Shown: positions 49,798 through 62,100 of the stretch, one piece after another | How positions within the stretch are numbered: the first letter of the stretch is position 1 | Layout of the letters: each line of letters starts with the position of its first letter | Source of the DNA: Strix aluco | Taxonomy: Eukaryota; Chordata; Aves; Strigiformes; Strigidae | Length of the DNA stretch: 64,000 bases | Assembly: GCF_031877795.1 (NCBI RefSeq) | Contig: NC_133934.1 | Location: forward strand, 104,100,610-104,164,609 | Direction: 5' to 3' | The notes under the pieces: model-generated | The model's input: only the letters and a program-made list of their open reading frames with translations | Databases searched by the model: none | Told to the model about the DNA's origin: nothing | Position numbers and translations under genes: made by a program

Positions 49798-50340
49798 GGT
49801 AGGCTGTGCGCACCCCCGCAAAAAAATATCGTCCCAAAGCCCCGAACCCCCTCCCTTAAAAGCTGCGAGCAAAGGACTGCGCCCAGTTACTGGGGAATCT
49901 CCCGGCTCAAGAGGACCTTCCCTTCCATCGCCACCTAACCCCAAATATTAGTGTCGTTTACAGAGGTGTCCTGTTTATATAAACAGTCCTCCCCACTGCA
50001 AACACTGCCTGCTTTCAAACCGTCCCTGTCTATAGGATGCTAAGTACCTGAATTAGTCAAGTGCTAAAGCCCTAATGGGAGTAGGTGTAACCCCCCCCTT
50101 CCGCCACCCCCATGAGAGAATAACCCGTTACCTCCCAAAGACAGCAGGAAACAGGCTTCATCATTACATATTCTGTCTGATTAGCCAAAAGTGGGGACAG
50201 ATAATGGTAATTGTTAGCAGTGAATAACATCTTGGGTGGCATGTGGATGACCAACAACCACCCCCCTCCATCCGCCACCAAAGCCACCAGCGTCCCTTCT
50301 ATCCGCAGACAAAGTGAATCCTCCCAGGACATCCGCAGAG
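49798..50340 (-). promoter_or_regulatory. NKX2-8: NKX2-8 proximal promoter region
   Basis: About 540 bp upstream of the start codon with low CpG compared with its surroundings. It contains the 16-bp TATA/FOX palindrome. Around 50,157-50,245 an AT-richer stretch carries homeodomain-type ATTA cores and TGGGTGGCA (50,233-50,241), a 7-of-9 match to the GLI consensus. The transcription start is predicted near 49,945, not proven. Confidence 0.5.
49971..49986 (-). promoter_or_regulatory. Perfect 16-bp palindrome: TATA-like element with two forkhead sites
   Basis: CTGTTTATATAAACAG reads the same on both strands. It contains TGTTTAT (49,972-49,978) and its mirror ATAAACA (49,979-49,985), both fitting the forkhead consensus TRTTTRY. 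It also contains TATATAAA in the NKX2-8 sense. It lies 174-189 bp upstream of the start codon, a credible distance for a TATA box with a 5' UTR of about 150 nt. Confidence 0.6.
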
Positions 50341-51765
50341 CCTGTCGAGAGCCCCCTCCCCGCTTCTCCCTCTTTATTTCCCCCCCTCTCCCCTCTCTCT
50401 TTAAACCTGGAAGGAATTTAAGTCGTTATTTGTTTTATTTCCCCGGGCTGTTTGCCGTGCTACCTCAAATTCTCCCGCTTGTCATTGGCAGGTTTCCTAC
50501 CCTCAACGGGGGATTTTTCACACCTCGGCTGAGCTCTCGGCGGGGAAGGCTGGCGGGTGTGTGCGTTGAGGGGATGGGATCTCCGGGGTTTGTTTTTGCC
50601 TCTCCTGGGCATGGTGGATGGAAGGTGCGCCTTTCTCTCGGGAAGGGTGACGGCGTGAGCTTGGCTGGAGAAACGCGAGGAGCCCGACACACTCGGTCCA
50701 TAAGCAAGAGTCTGGAGGAGGGGCAGGGGAGATTATTTTTAGCATCATTTTGCGTTGTATTAACCCAAGGAATATCCCCTCGGGCGATATATGTGACTGA
50801 AACGATTCCAGCTGGGAGAGAGGGAGAAAAGATCAAAGACGGCGCGTTTATTTATCCGCGCGTCTTCAGTCCCCACCGAGCGCCGCTTCAACTGCCGAAA
50901 GCAGCAGTGGCCAAAGCCGGAGGCCCGGCCCCCCCTCCCCTGAGAGGAGGGGTGCGGGCATCGGCTGGGCACGGCCCGGGGAGGCCTGGCGGCAGCTCCG
51001 CGGTCCCCTCCGCGGGACAAGAGCCTCCTCGCAGCCTTCCACCGGGCGGCCCCGTCCCCCCGGGAAGCTGCCGGTCTTTGCCCAGCCTCGATGGCCGCCG
51101 AGGACTTACAGAAAAATATGACATAGAAACAGGAAGCCTGATGAGCCGTTCAAACGCAAAACCGCAGTGTCGGGTCTCGGTGCTCGGCCGCGGGCAGGGG
51201 CGGAAGGGACCGCTGGGCGCGATTAGCCTGTTTCACGCGGGTCGCACGGCGTGGGCCAAGCCGTGGGGCCGCGGAGGGCGGGCCGGGACACGCTGCCCAC
51301 CCGCGCGCTGCAGCGCCCGTCCCCTTTGCCTCCCCCCGGTCCCGCGGGAGGGATCCGGCGCCCGTCTAGAAAACCGGTGGGAGGCGAGTCCGGCTGGACT
51401 GCGGAAAGCCTGGAGGGAAGGAACCCCCCGGCCTCTCCCCAGCAGACCCGCTTTCCCTTGAACGCCGGTCGAAGCGCGCACAGCACAGCCCCGTCGGGCA
51501 AACGGCGTGAAACCCTGGGGTGAAGCACTGTGCGCCTGGAGACAGAAACCCCGAGACACACGGAGATGCTCTTCCAGCCGGCCGCTTTGTTGGTTCAAAT
51601 TTCCCTGTCCAAACAGACATCTTTAAGCTATTGTGCATAGATTATATGTATCCATCCCTGCTCTCGCCCCCCAGCCCCGCTCCCCGCCTGCCCCCGGCCG
51701 CTGCCGCCCCTCCCCGCCCTGCTCTGGGTGCCGCTTCTAGCAGCGGTCACACTTCGCGGGGAAAA
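50341..51765. other. CpG-rich upstream region of NKX2-8
   Basis: GC-rich from about 50,860 to 51,560 and mixed before that. A 416-codon plus-strand open frame (50,211-51,461) is an effect of composition: it is low-complexity and has no known domain. No conserved exon is recognised. Confidence 0.5.
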
Positions 51766-52150
51766 TGTCAATAGAGCAATAACGACAAGGGAGAGGCGAG
51801 ATTTATATCGGCGAGATTTGTGGGCGAGATGAACGGGGCACAAGGCTCCATTTGGCCAACTTCCCGCATATTTCTTCGGGACTGGACAGGCTCCATATAA
51901 ACGATTCCCAGGCCGTGATTACTGCAGCCACCTATCAAGCGTGCCTGGTGACAGTAGTTATCTTCCCCGCTCCAAGCACAGCCTCCCAGCCGTCCTGGGT
52001 GGTCGGAGCGAGGGGAGCACAAATACATGCCAACTGCTAGGCCGTGAACAAAAGGGAAATGTAGCCCTATGTCCCGGACCTGTTGGAAGCATTTGTTCCA
52101 GTCAAGATTTTGCATTTGTTCAGATCTGGAATAATAGGTGATTGACGCCT
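51766..52150. promoter_or_regulatory. Candidate conserved enhancer with a perfect GLI site upstream of NKX2-8
   Basis: A moderate-GC, non-repetitive block between CpG-rich flanks. It contains TGGGTGGTC (51,996-52,004), the exact 9-bp GLI consensus, and TGACAG (51,949-51,954), a MEIS/TGIF-type core. GCATTTGTTC appears at 52,089-52,098 and again at 52,112-52,121. NKX2-8 (mouse Nkx2-9) is a Sonic hedgehog-dependent gene of the ventral neural tube, so a GLI element about 2.2 kb upstream is biologically sensible. It is not tested here. Confidence 0.5.
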
Positions 52151-52210
52151 TCCCACAATGTGCTTTAACTCTCCGGGATAAATCGGAGCTTGTTCCTTGT
52201 TGTCATGGTT

Positions 52211-52237
52211 TTCAATAGGGTTCAATGGGATTGAACC
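52211..52237. repeat. TTCAAT motif cluster with an 8-bp inverted repeat
   Basis: TTCAAT occurs at 52,211 and 52,221. GGTTCAAT (52,219-52,226) is mirrored by ATTGAACC (52,230-52,237) across GGG, forming a perfect 8-bp arm, 3-bp loop inverted repeat. It may be a dimer binding site or chance. Confidence 0.8.
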
Positions 52238-52319
52238 ACTATCGACTCTGCTTTACGTCTCCGGCAGCCCCGTCCATACAAATTTATTAGTTATGTCTTT
52301 TTAAATGAGATTAAATTGA

Positions 52320-52640
52320 AACGACGTGGCCGTCCTCGGCGGAGCGGCTCCTCCCGTGGTCGCCCTGGCCCCCCCGTCCCCGGCTGCCCGTGTCACCGCC
52401 GGGGCAGCCCGCGGCCGCGGGAGGTGGGCGCCGGCGTCCCCCCCGCCCCACCAGGTACGGCCGCGCTCACCTGCCCGGCCGGCAGCGCCGCTGCTGCCCG
52501 CCGCCCCGAGTGTAAAAGGAGGCCGAGAAGTGCTTATTAATATCTTGACCCCGCAGGCAAACATTTGCTGAATGCCTGGGCTGGAGCGGAGTTTCGGGGG
52601 GGCGGCCGGGCGAGGGGCGGGGGCCGGGGTTCAGAGAGCC
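52320..52640. other. CpG-island-like block upstream of NKX2-8
   Basis: Short GC-rich, CpG-dense block with no coding support. Confidence 0.5.
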
Positions 52641-53000
52641 ACAAACTTATACAGTACCCGAGGTGGCTCTTAAGAGGAGTTTGCCAAGGACACTCTAAAG
52701 AAAGTGCAAAAACTTCGCAAGGAAAAAAAGTCAGGATGAGAGGAAGAGCGTCTACTTCAGTGACCTCTCTTAGCCTTTTAATCTATTTAACATCCTAAGC
52801 CCACACTGATGTGTAGAAATAAGTAAATGGTACTCTTCAAGCCTTAAGAGCTCTTCAGCATCAAATATTTGCACTTACTCTTAGAGTTTTTCTCAAATAG
52901 CGCAAGACACATTCTCCTTGGACGAGACGAGCTGTCTAAATATACCTACGCATTGTTATCTGCGGGAAATAGTTCGCTTCAAAGGGAGAACGTAATAACC
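52640..53000. promoter_or_regulatory. AT-rich island between CpG blocks, candidate conserved element
   Basis: This stretch is abruptly AT-richer than both flanks. It has a perfect palindrome CAAATATTTG (52,862-52,871) overlapping a GCACTTA NK2-like core (52,871-52,877), plus several CTCTTAAG/CTTAAGAG-like segments. It resembles a developmental enhancer by texture only. Confidence 0.3.
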
Positions 53001-53049
53001 TGAAATGTTTCATCTCTTGTTTTGCTTGGGACCGACTTGGGTACTTTTC

Positions 53050-54060
53050 AGCTCTGCCTGCCCGGCCTCATTTCGGGGTTTGCCGGTTCAGGTTTCACCC
53101 TCTCCCGCGACACTTTGGCGTTGGGGCCGGGGGAGCGCTCTCCCCCGGGGGACCCTGGACCCGCCGTCCCCTGGGGACGGCATCCTTTGACCGAGGGGTG
53201 GATTTGCCGCTCACCCCTCTGCATAGGCCGCCCTGCCGCCCCGCCGTAGCCCCGGGGGCGCCACCGAGAGCCGCCTCGTCCCCGACGGCACCCACCGGGA
53301 TGAGTCGGGGCAGGCATTTCTCCGGGGATGCTACACGTACGCGGCAGCGCCCACGCGTGTGCTCCACCCGCAGAGGCGGTGGGGATCGCGCGGCGACCCT
53401 ATAGCAGGTGACTCGCCGCCCCGCGGCCAGCCCGTCTCTGTGGGCCCACGGGGTGAGACCAAGCCCGTCTCCGTGGGCCCGAAGGGCACGGCTGCGTGTG
53501 CCTCTCTGCCCCGTTCCTCCAGCTAAACCCGCAGAAACACTTCGGGGTCCCCGCGCGTTTAAATGAGTTTTCACGCTTCCAAGGGCCTAAAGAAAAAAAA
53601 AAAAAAAAAGACTTAAAAATATCTGTTTGTGTCCACGCTGTTCGCAGCGCGCTTTTCAGCCCGCTCGCCGACGACCGTGCTTGGTTGCGGGTCATGTGAA
53701 ACAGGGCAGGAAAATGAGGAGCGGGGGGAACCGGCCGTGACCCGCGGCGGCTGGAGCCGGGCGAGGTGGGGGAGCGGTGGTCGTGGCCCTTCGTGGGGAC
53801 GCGCGGCCGTCCCGCCACCCGCGGCCGCCCGTGGAGGTAACCCTGCAGCGCGGACCGGGCACACCGGGGTCCGTGAGGGGGCTCGCGGGGTTCCCAGCCC
53901 GAGATGGGCCCGGATCTTTCGGCATATCCCGGGGCTGGGTCGGACCGTCCCGTCGGGGCTCCCGCCGCGCTCTTGCCCGGCTCCGCTCTTCACAGGCCCC
54001 CGCCGGGGAAGTCGGGCTGTTAAAAACACCTCCGACCACCTGAGAAAATAGCGGCTTTTT
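53050..54060. other. CpG-island-like block, outer edge of the NKX2-8 domain
   Basis: GC- and CpG-rich, with an A17 run at 53,593-53,609 and a T23 run at 54,070-54,092 at its edge. Open frames on both strands are low-complexity and unrecognised. Confidence 0.5.
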
Positions 54061-54069
54061 CTCTGTCTC

Positions 54070-54092
54070 TTTTTTTTTTTTTTTTTTTTTTT
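54070..54092. repeat. Poly(T) run, 23 bp
   Basis: Uninterrupted T homopolymer at the right edge of the CpG-rich domain. Confidence 0.85.
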
Positions 54093-56101
54093 GAATGGGT
54101 TCATTTATTGTGCTCAGTGGAGGATTGCAAAGCAGATTGACCAAACCGATGTCTATGGGATGCAGAAATCGAGCATTTTCCTGAAATAGTTGATTGCGTC
54201 TGCACCTCGAGAGAGGAGGGAAAAAAAAAAAAAAATTACGTCCGTCTGGCTCTGGTTGATGTAGTCCCGGCTTTGAGGAGGACCTGTCTCTCCGCAGCGC
54301 TGAGCCAGGAGAGCGTGGGGCAGCGCTAACAGCCAGGAGAAGCCTCTTGCCCGAGGCTTACGGGCTGTGTTGCGGACTGGATACGTTTGCGGGGTTACGT
54401 TAGATGCTTGCGATAAAATCTAAAACGCCGAGACAACCTCGGCAGGCTCACAGCCACGGGTCGGTTGAGAACTGGGGCACGGGAAACGAGTGGGTTGGCA
54501 AACATCACAAAAAAGCCTGCACCAGAGCTGGCAAATGAACCCCTGACCGAGAGCTTCCTTTTTCTAGAATACTGGATTTTAATAATTTAAGCTGTATACA
54601 TCATATCTGCGAGGGAGTTAAACTCAGTACTTTGACTTTACTGAAAAGAAAACCTGACCACATAGAATTCAATGTGAATTTTAGACTTGATTTTAAACTA
54701 GGCAAGATTCCATCTGTCTATAAAAACAAATAATTCTCTACTTCTTTTTTCCAATAATGAACATTTCCATAACTTTACAACCTTTTTCTTCATCATGTCC
54801 TGAAAATAATATCTTTCACTCTCAACAACTAAACAGCTTTGGACTTTGAATATTAATATAAGCTCTTCTTTGTCTTTTTGCTTTGCAACTGATGTTCGTT
54901 ATGGTACATTTTCTAATTAGGGCAATATTGTGGAAGGAGTGGAATATTCCATATAGGAAGGATTGGTTTCTATCTATTTCTGTATGTTGTATTTGCCTCT
55001 CTTTCCTGGTAGAATAATGTCATTTGCTTTTGGCTGTAGCTTTTCCCACTTCCTAATACTTCCTAACAAGCTACACCTTTTTTGCAGCTTCTTGATTTCT
55101 TCTTTTCATGACTGCTCCCCAATCTAAGTACATACATACATCAACTTTAACCTATTAAGAGCCTCAACAAAATTAAACAAAACTTCTTTCTTTCATGGCT
55201 AATTTTGAAGATTCTTATTCTCTGGTGTGATAACTTCCATCCCACCCCAATCATAACTCCCTCTGCTGTCAGTCTTCTTTTGGGTTTACAGAGCTCATTA
55301 ATTTAATAATAATTATTAAATCTGATACGTGCAAAGCATGCTATCCAAGGCTTACACTTTCTCTGAAACCCTCAATTTTCTATTCTGCATTTAAACAAGA
55401 GACTTTACTCCTTGGAGCAGGGATTAACCACACCAGTGGAGGATTCAAGATTGGGTTTTTCATTTGCCCTGTGTGATCATCCTGGAGGAATTATTTTGCA
55501 AATTGACTGCAAGCAAAGCAGCAAGGAACAAGCCCTTCCTGCTCTCTAAGTTGATTTGGGATGAGCTTGTGCAGAGCTGAACTGGCACAGCCATGAGTGG
55601 GGCTGCCCAGCTTCCTGGGCTTTCCTTCCCTTGGACTCCTTGGAGCTCAGCTCTCAGGAAGGCTGAGGGGATTGGGTTTTCGCTTCCCTGTCAGCACACT
55701 CGCCTTGGGCAAGTGGGGAATGGCCACTGGGGTCACCTGCCTGCAGAGTCACTCCATTACCAGCTGCCTGGAGTACAGGCTCTGTACCTACCAGCACTGC
55801 AATGTCATTCCTCGCCTTGCCCCATTTTCGTCCTGCACTCTCAGCCTGTGTTGGATGTACAGGGTGGCAGGAGCAGGCTCACCCAGGACAGGACGTGCTC
55901 TTGGGTCTGGCTTCAGCTGCTGTAGCTGGAGTGTGGGGCCCTTTCCCCTCCCTCTTATGACACACCTGGGCAGGATGCACAGGCTCAAGGGTGTAGGTGG
56001 TATGTCTGGAGCCCAGAGGGCAGCCAGTAGCACTGATGACCTTGAAAGGGGCTGCTTTAGAGCACAGACAGTGAGTGATCTTACCCCAGATACACTGAGT
56101 G

Positions 56102-56170
56102 TTTAGGCACCTGACCACCCTTTATTTCAGTGGCAATTGGGTGCCTAAAGCCCCTTGAGAGTCTGGCCCC
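56102..56170. repeat. Ancient interspersed repeat fragment with 10-bp inverted repeat
   Basis: TTTAGGCACC (56,102-56,111) is mirrored by GGTGCCTAAA (56,140-56,149), followed by GAGAGTCTGGCCCC. This pattern of mirrored AGGCACC and a following TCTGGCC recurs in old amniote repeats. I cannot name the family. Confidence 0.4.
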
Positions 56171-59100
56171 AAAACTGAAGTGGGCACTGATAGGAAAATG
56201 GGGTGAATGGTAAAACAAAAGTAAAGTCTTTAAGCAGTTGTTGAGTAACTGCAATAGAGGGCAGGAGTGTCCTTGAGGGAAGTTGTCCTGTCACCAACAC
56301 CATCACCTTCAACAGACCTTCATAAAAACAAAAGGCATTTTGTGCTTTGAATATCTTACAAGGGTATATATTGGATTTCAATGTATAATTCTTTGTCTGT
56401 CACTGTAAAATATCAATTACATATTTAAGTAGTCATTACATTCTGATAGATATCCTCTATTGGTTAAATTCTATTAAATTCTGATGCATAACCTCTGCTA
56501 GAATAAAATTGGCAACCAAAATGATAAACTTATAAAAGATCCTCTTATTATTTTTAAAAGGCATTATTTTCCTCCTCTGTGACATGCCAAGTCACCAAGA
56601 GGTAGCAGTGCTTTGCCTGGGTACATGCTAGCTGACTGGCTGTCACATGCGCTGACTGGTGAGCAGGCTACTGCCAAGCCAAATATTTGCTTCCTGTTAG
56701 TGAGCCAGTAAGTTGGGCTTTTTCTCAAGCCATTAGGTTTCACAAACCTCCTGTGATCGTAACTGATTTTGAGACTTCTGATCATCTATCAGATTTGGTT
56801 GAGGTGGGTTTTTTTGCAGATGGCAGGCAGAAAATAAGATTGTGTGAGCCTTGCACTTTGAGAAATTAGACTAAAAAGGCACTTGTAGCTTCCAACTGAA
56901 AATGTTAAGGAAAATGCATCTCACGGCTGTTTCCAGAACTGAAAGATTTGTCCCTGATACTGCAGGTAAAATGATATGATCACAGAAAGTCAATTTTACA
57001 ATTGCAGTCCACAGTTTCTTGCCACTGTGGGCTGAATTCTCCTTTCATTTACACACTGTTAACTACAGCTGCTTTTAAAATGTTAAGTAACTCTGCTGAC
57101 TGCAAAAGAATTCACCTGTGTGATGCAGTGCTAGCTCAGACATGTCACACAACCAATGACAGAGAAGCTTTGGCTGTATGAGAAGCTACCACAAGGGAGT
57201 TTACAGGGGAAAGAGTCACTTCCAGTCTCAAGCAATAAAAACTGGTTTTTATGTTTGACTATACATGGACCAAAGCCCAGATCCAGATGTCCCCATTTCC
57301 TAATGTGATTCAAAATCTGCATCTGAATTTTTCAGCTTTGCCCTGACTTGATACTCAGCTGCTTTTTTTCCCATACAAATGTATGTTGTAGAAGGCTTTT
57401 CAGGTTTGTACAGCAAGAGGGTATAGTTTATTTTCACACACAGCAAACTTCCAAACCAAGAATAAGCAAATGACACACATCCAGCTCTATATATTTTATA
57501 CATGAAAGTGCATACACACAATTTTGATGTTCATTATTTAACATAATAATGGTCTTTAAACCTCACAGTAGATGATTCATCTTCTTTTCTTTCTCAGTGT
57601 CTGTCTCTAGAGCTTTCTTCTGGTTTTCTTCCCTTCTCTCAACCCGTGTTTTAGCTCTTTTTGCCCTCATTATTCTCCCTCCAGTTTCCATTTTAAAACT
57701 CATTTGCAGTCATTTTCTGACAGTAACATCAAGTGCTGAACATGCTGTACTATCAAAGGTTGCATTAAGAAGCCGTGAGAATATGTGGTAATTTCTCAAT
57801 CCTGCTGCAGCTTCTTAAATAATATTAATAATCAGAATTTACGGGCCTGATTCTGCTATTATTATTCATTCTTAGCCCTAAAGGGCAACAAGGATTCCAG
57901 TGAGGCAGATACAGTTTGCGTCAGGTACAGAAATTTAGTCATTTATTTAAATCAGATTAAAATCAGTTTATGCAGCTACTTTCACATATAGTGAGAATAT
58001 AAATGTCTCCCCAAGTTATTTTCTTGAAGGTTCTTTTTCACAGTAATTTTCAAAGTCGAACTTTAGCAAGATGGTGACATGGTCTGAAGGAGCACGTGTT
58101 AGAGGAAAATGGAGGAAAAGCTGAAACCTAACTTTGGTTCTGCCCCTCTCACCCCACATGTCTTCGCTTCCTTAATCTATTACCTTGCCTATAAAATAGA
58201 ATCAGATTCTATTAAATCTCATACAACTGCTGTGGCTCTACATGGTGTGAGTATCCATACAGTGAATTAATCATATAAAATGCTGTCAAAAATTCTAAAT
58301 AAGTACTTGCATAAGATTGTGGGGAAAAATATTTCATAATGGACTAACTGCCCAATTCACACTATTGAAAGCATCTGTGCTTAGTTCTGGACTGGTGTGT
58401 GTGCCGTGCTTTTGTTCGCTGAAGCTATTTAAATGGCCACAGTTCTTAAGGCAGAGAAGTTATGAATCATGTGTGGAAACAGCTGCTGCAAGAACGTTTC
58501 AAAAGAAAAGTTATTTAGGGGTTTTACTCACCTGCAGACCCAGTGACATCATATTGAGTATGCTTCCAAAATGTGACTGCTGAAGCTCCTGTAAAAGATC
58601 CAGGAGCAATTTCTCATAAAGTTTTCAGCCAGGCAGTAACATTGTTTAAAAAGGAAAGAGCAATTTTTACTGCTGGGCAGAAATTAACAAAGTAGGAAAA
58701 TCCAATTTGCTTTCAGACCACTTCAGTCCCACTTGTCAGCACGGTCCTCTCTCAGCACAGCTCCACTCTCCCAGCACAGCTGCTGAGCACACGACCGCTG
58801 CCTTGCAAGAAGTTAATGTTTATGAATACTCACAGATATATTTTTGGGGTTTTTTTTGACTTTGAGTGGACTTGTATGATGATTTAGAGCCACGTACTTC
58901 CCTTGAGGTTACTGTGGGAAGGGACAGTGTGGTCTGGAGAGCAGTTTGAATCCCTGCAGATGCAGAAACAGGGCAGAGTCTGTATCTGCCTCTTGTCCTA
59001 CAAAAATAGCCAACAAACCCCCTGGAGGGCTTGTCAGAGAAGGAGCTGGCTTAGGCATCAGACAATCCTAAACACACAGGCTATCTGTAAAAAAGGGAGG

Positions 59101-62100
59101 ACAGAAAGCCAAGGGGCTAGAAGAACACACGATAACTAATAGTGAATAAATGATTGCTGACCCTCCCCTTCCCTGCCTTCCTTTTCAAGCTGATCTCAGA
59201 GTAAGGTTGTACATCAGGTGTTTTCTTTAGGAGTCTTTAGTCAGCTCCACACATACAGTTTTAAACTTAGCTGAATCATCTTATAACTTCTTCATTGATC
59301 GGTTGTGCGCTGACATCCTTCCTAAATTAAAATACTTGGAATTAAGATCTTTGGCCATCTTGTCTGTGATAATCTCTCATTGTTTTGCAGGACAAATACT
59401 AACCACTTTAAACACCTAGTGGTCAGTTCTGTTAGATTCAGAGCAGTTTACTTTTTGGGTACTGCAGCTAAGGGAGACCTCTCACTGAAATTCTTGAAGT
59501 CATGTTATTACCAAAATCAGGTCTGGGAATATCCCTTCCAGCCTCCAGTCTTGGGCATTGGATGAATATAAAAAACAGTTCCAAGATTTTCTCCCTCATA
59601 TTGCAGTGCTTAAGCCTACTGACAGGAAGGAAGAACAGTGGATGATTAATTTTAAAACAAAACATTCCTGCCAGCCCTCTGTAGCTAAATGGAAGTTGTG
59701 GTGACTGAAGCATTTATGGAGAATATTTCAAAGTGAGACGTATTTATCCCATGACAACACTCTATTACCATGGCATTTTATGGTATACCTTTAATAATGA
59801 GTAACCTTTGTATAATAGTTTTCATATGATGGAATTTGTTACATCAGTGAAACAAAGCTACTTTACTATTTCTGGAGCAGACACATTCCAATCTTCTTTT
59901 TTCTTCTTTTTTTTTTTTTTTATAATATGCTTTTTTTTCTGTTTCTCATTGTCAGAAAAAACATCCATTGATTAACAATACAGTTAAAATTCCAGATCAC
60001 ATAATTATCTGTATTATGGCCGTCATCAAACAGATTTACAGAACTTAAAGTAATGATTAACAGCACTGGCTTTAGAAGGCTGACTTCTGTGAATTCTGAT
60101 CTCTTTTACTGATTTAGTAGGCATTTAAGGTTAAAGAGTCAGCATAAGATTGCACAATCTGTATTTAACTTGATAAATATTTTAAGATTCTTTACAGCAG
60201 CAGCTGGTTTTATTCTTTTAATCAAATAAATGTTTTGTAAAGCTATTCTGTGCTTTCATCCATAACAAATGTTTACTTTAGAGTAGGAAAAAGTTCGTCT
60301 GTGCTCACACAGTTACATTATGCATGCTATCCTGCTGTACTGTGGGGGGAATTACATTTGCAAATAGAAAATAAAAATGGAATGACAGAGGGGAAAAAGC
60401 AAACACTCTTTGTAGTGCCTTATCTTGCAGACACATCTCAAAATACTAAAGAGAAGCGATTGAAAAAGGGGTGTTAGGAATGATTCTTCAGAAATCCCAG
60501 TGATTTGCATCCAGCTAATGGCTGATGAACACAACTGTGTCTTGCGTTTGGACTTTAACTGCAGGGAAGGTAGCAGTGCCGGTGCTGTCAGGAGGCAGTG
60601 GGGCCACGTGCACAATGGCTGAAAGAGCGACCACCCAAAGTGATGCATTTCAGTATTGAAGATGCACAGAGACCTGTATCAGTTGACCTCAGCCTGTGAC
60701 CAGCAGAGTAAAGAGTCACTAACTCAGAAAGGTAACTTGGGCTCTGCTTTTCAATGGCTTTGTAAATCAGCATAAGCACCTTATAACAAATGCAAAACTT
60801 TCTCGGTAACCCAGTGCAACTGAGATGGGATTGGGAGGCTGGGGGGCTCCTGTGAGCAAACCTCTAGCAGCAGGCAGAGTCCCAGCTGCTCTTTTTGTAC
60901 AGTACTGTCTGAAACGCCATGCAGCAAACAAGCCAGACTGATAGGAAATACTGCAGTGCTCAACTGAAAACTGTATATGTGCATCTTCTGATTACTCAGG
61001 TCACCAAAATCAGGAGTCTCAGAATCTGCCATCAGGGGTCTTGAAATGGAGATGGAAAAACAGGGCAGAAGTCTCATTTGTACAGTGGCAGCAAGACAGT
61101 AAGAACTGCATTTTAACAGCCACAAAAGCAGAGCTTAAGTTTCCCTGGACCTAGAAAGGTATTTTGTGCCTCTGGGTGCTTCCAAGCTACTTTTTCACAC
61201 TCTAAATAAGCATTCGGTTTGGGATGCAGAGAATAAAATGCTGCTTCACTTAAATAACGTTTACAGTTCATTGTGTTTTTTGGTTCTCAGAGGATTTTAA
61301 TTTGTTTGGATGTGACAGCTGTATTGCAGCTGCAGGCAGAATATTCACTGTCTTTCTTTAGTGTCAACAGCAACATTTTTAGAAATTTCCTGTACTGCCT
61401 TATTTGGCTCTTTTATTTCTTCCAGCTTTTATTTTATGTAATTAATCTTTGTATGCAGAGTGTTTAAGTTTGTGTTCTTCCTGCCTTATTTTTGATCCTC
61501 ATGTGCTCTGTTTGGTGTTTCACTTGTGCAGTAACTGCTACAGCAACATTTTCCCTTTCCTTCTTTCAGATCCAGAAACTCAGGGTCCAGAATTTGCCTA
61601 CGACTAGCATTTGAATCGCATGATACATTTTGGGTACCACACCTAGTAAAGAAGGGCCTGGCTCACTGCATCTTCAGATTATTCTTTTGCACCTACCAGT
61701 TCAATCATTTGAATTATACTAGCTATAAACCTAGTAGTGCAATTCAGAATCAGAGGCTGGATTTTTAGTCCATTGTGAAGATGTAACACTCACTGGTCAG
61801 CATGACCTCTAGGAGATTTTATTAACATAAAATAATTGCCTTCACACAAGGTATCTATGCCAGTTCAAACACACCAAAACCTAATATGGACTAAGAAGCT
61901 GTCAATGCTCTTTTAAATAAAGTTAGTGTCCTCCCTTCAAAACAAAACACACACCCCTGGCAGAAACAGTAAGTTGGAAATAAAGTACAGATAGACCTAT
62001 GAAAGCCAGTGAGTATTGATTTTTTTGGTATAAACCCAGATTCTGTGTGTATGTATATCTCTATAGCCCCATTGACTTTCTGGAGCTGCACTGATTTAAA

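Larger units (their letters stand above)
47590..49980 (-). other. NKX2-8: NKX2-8 gene, predicted extent from TATA-like element to poly(A) signal
   Basis: This span joins the evidence for the transcription unit: TATA/FOX palindrome at 49,971-49,986, start codon at 49,797, a 1,073-bp intron, stop codon at 48,013-48,011 and AATAAA signals near 47,600. The two-exon layout and the split inside the Ser codon after HYP are those of mammalian NKX2-8 (mouse Nkx2-9). Transcript ends are predictions. Confidence 0.7.

Noticed and set aside
50211-51461. Longest open frame in the window, 416 codons on the plus strand
   Set aside because: It runs through GC-rich DNA upstream of NKX2-8, is low-complexity (Pro/Gly/Arg/Ser-rich), has no recognisable domain and no splice or promoter context.
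54030-54045. GACCACCTG as a second GLI site
   Set aside because: Only 7 of 9 bases match the consensus (GACCACCCA) and it lies in CpG-rich DNA where such matches are common.
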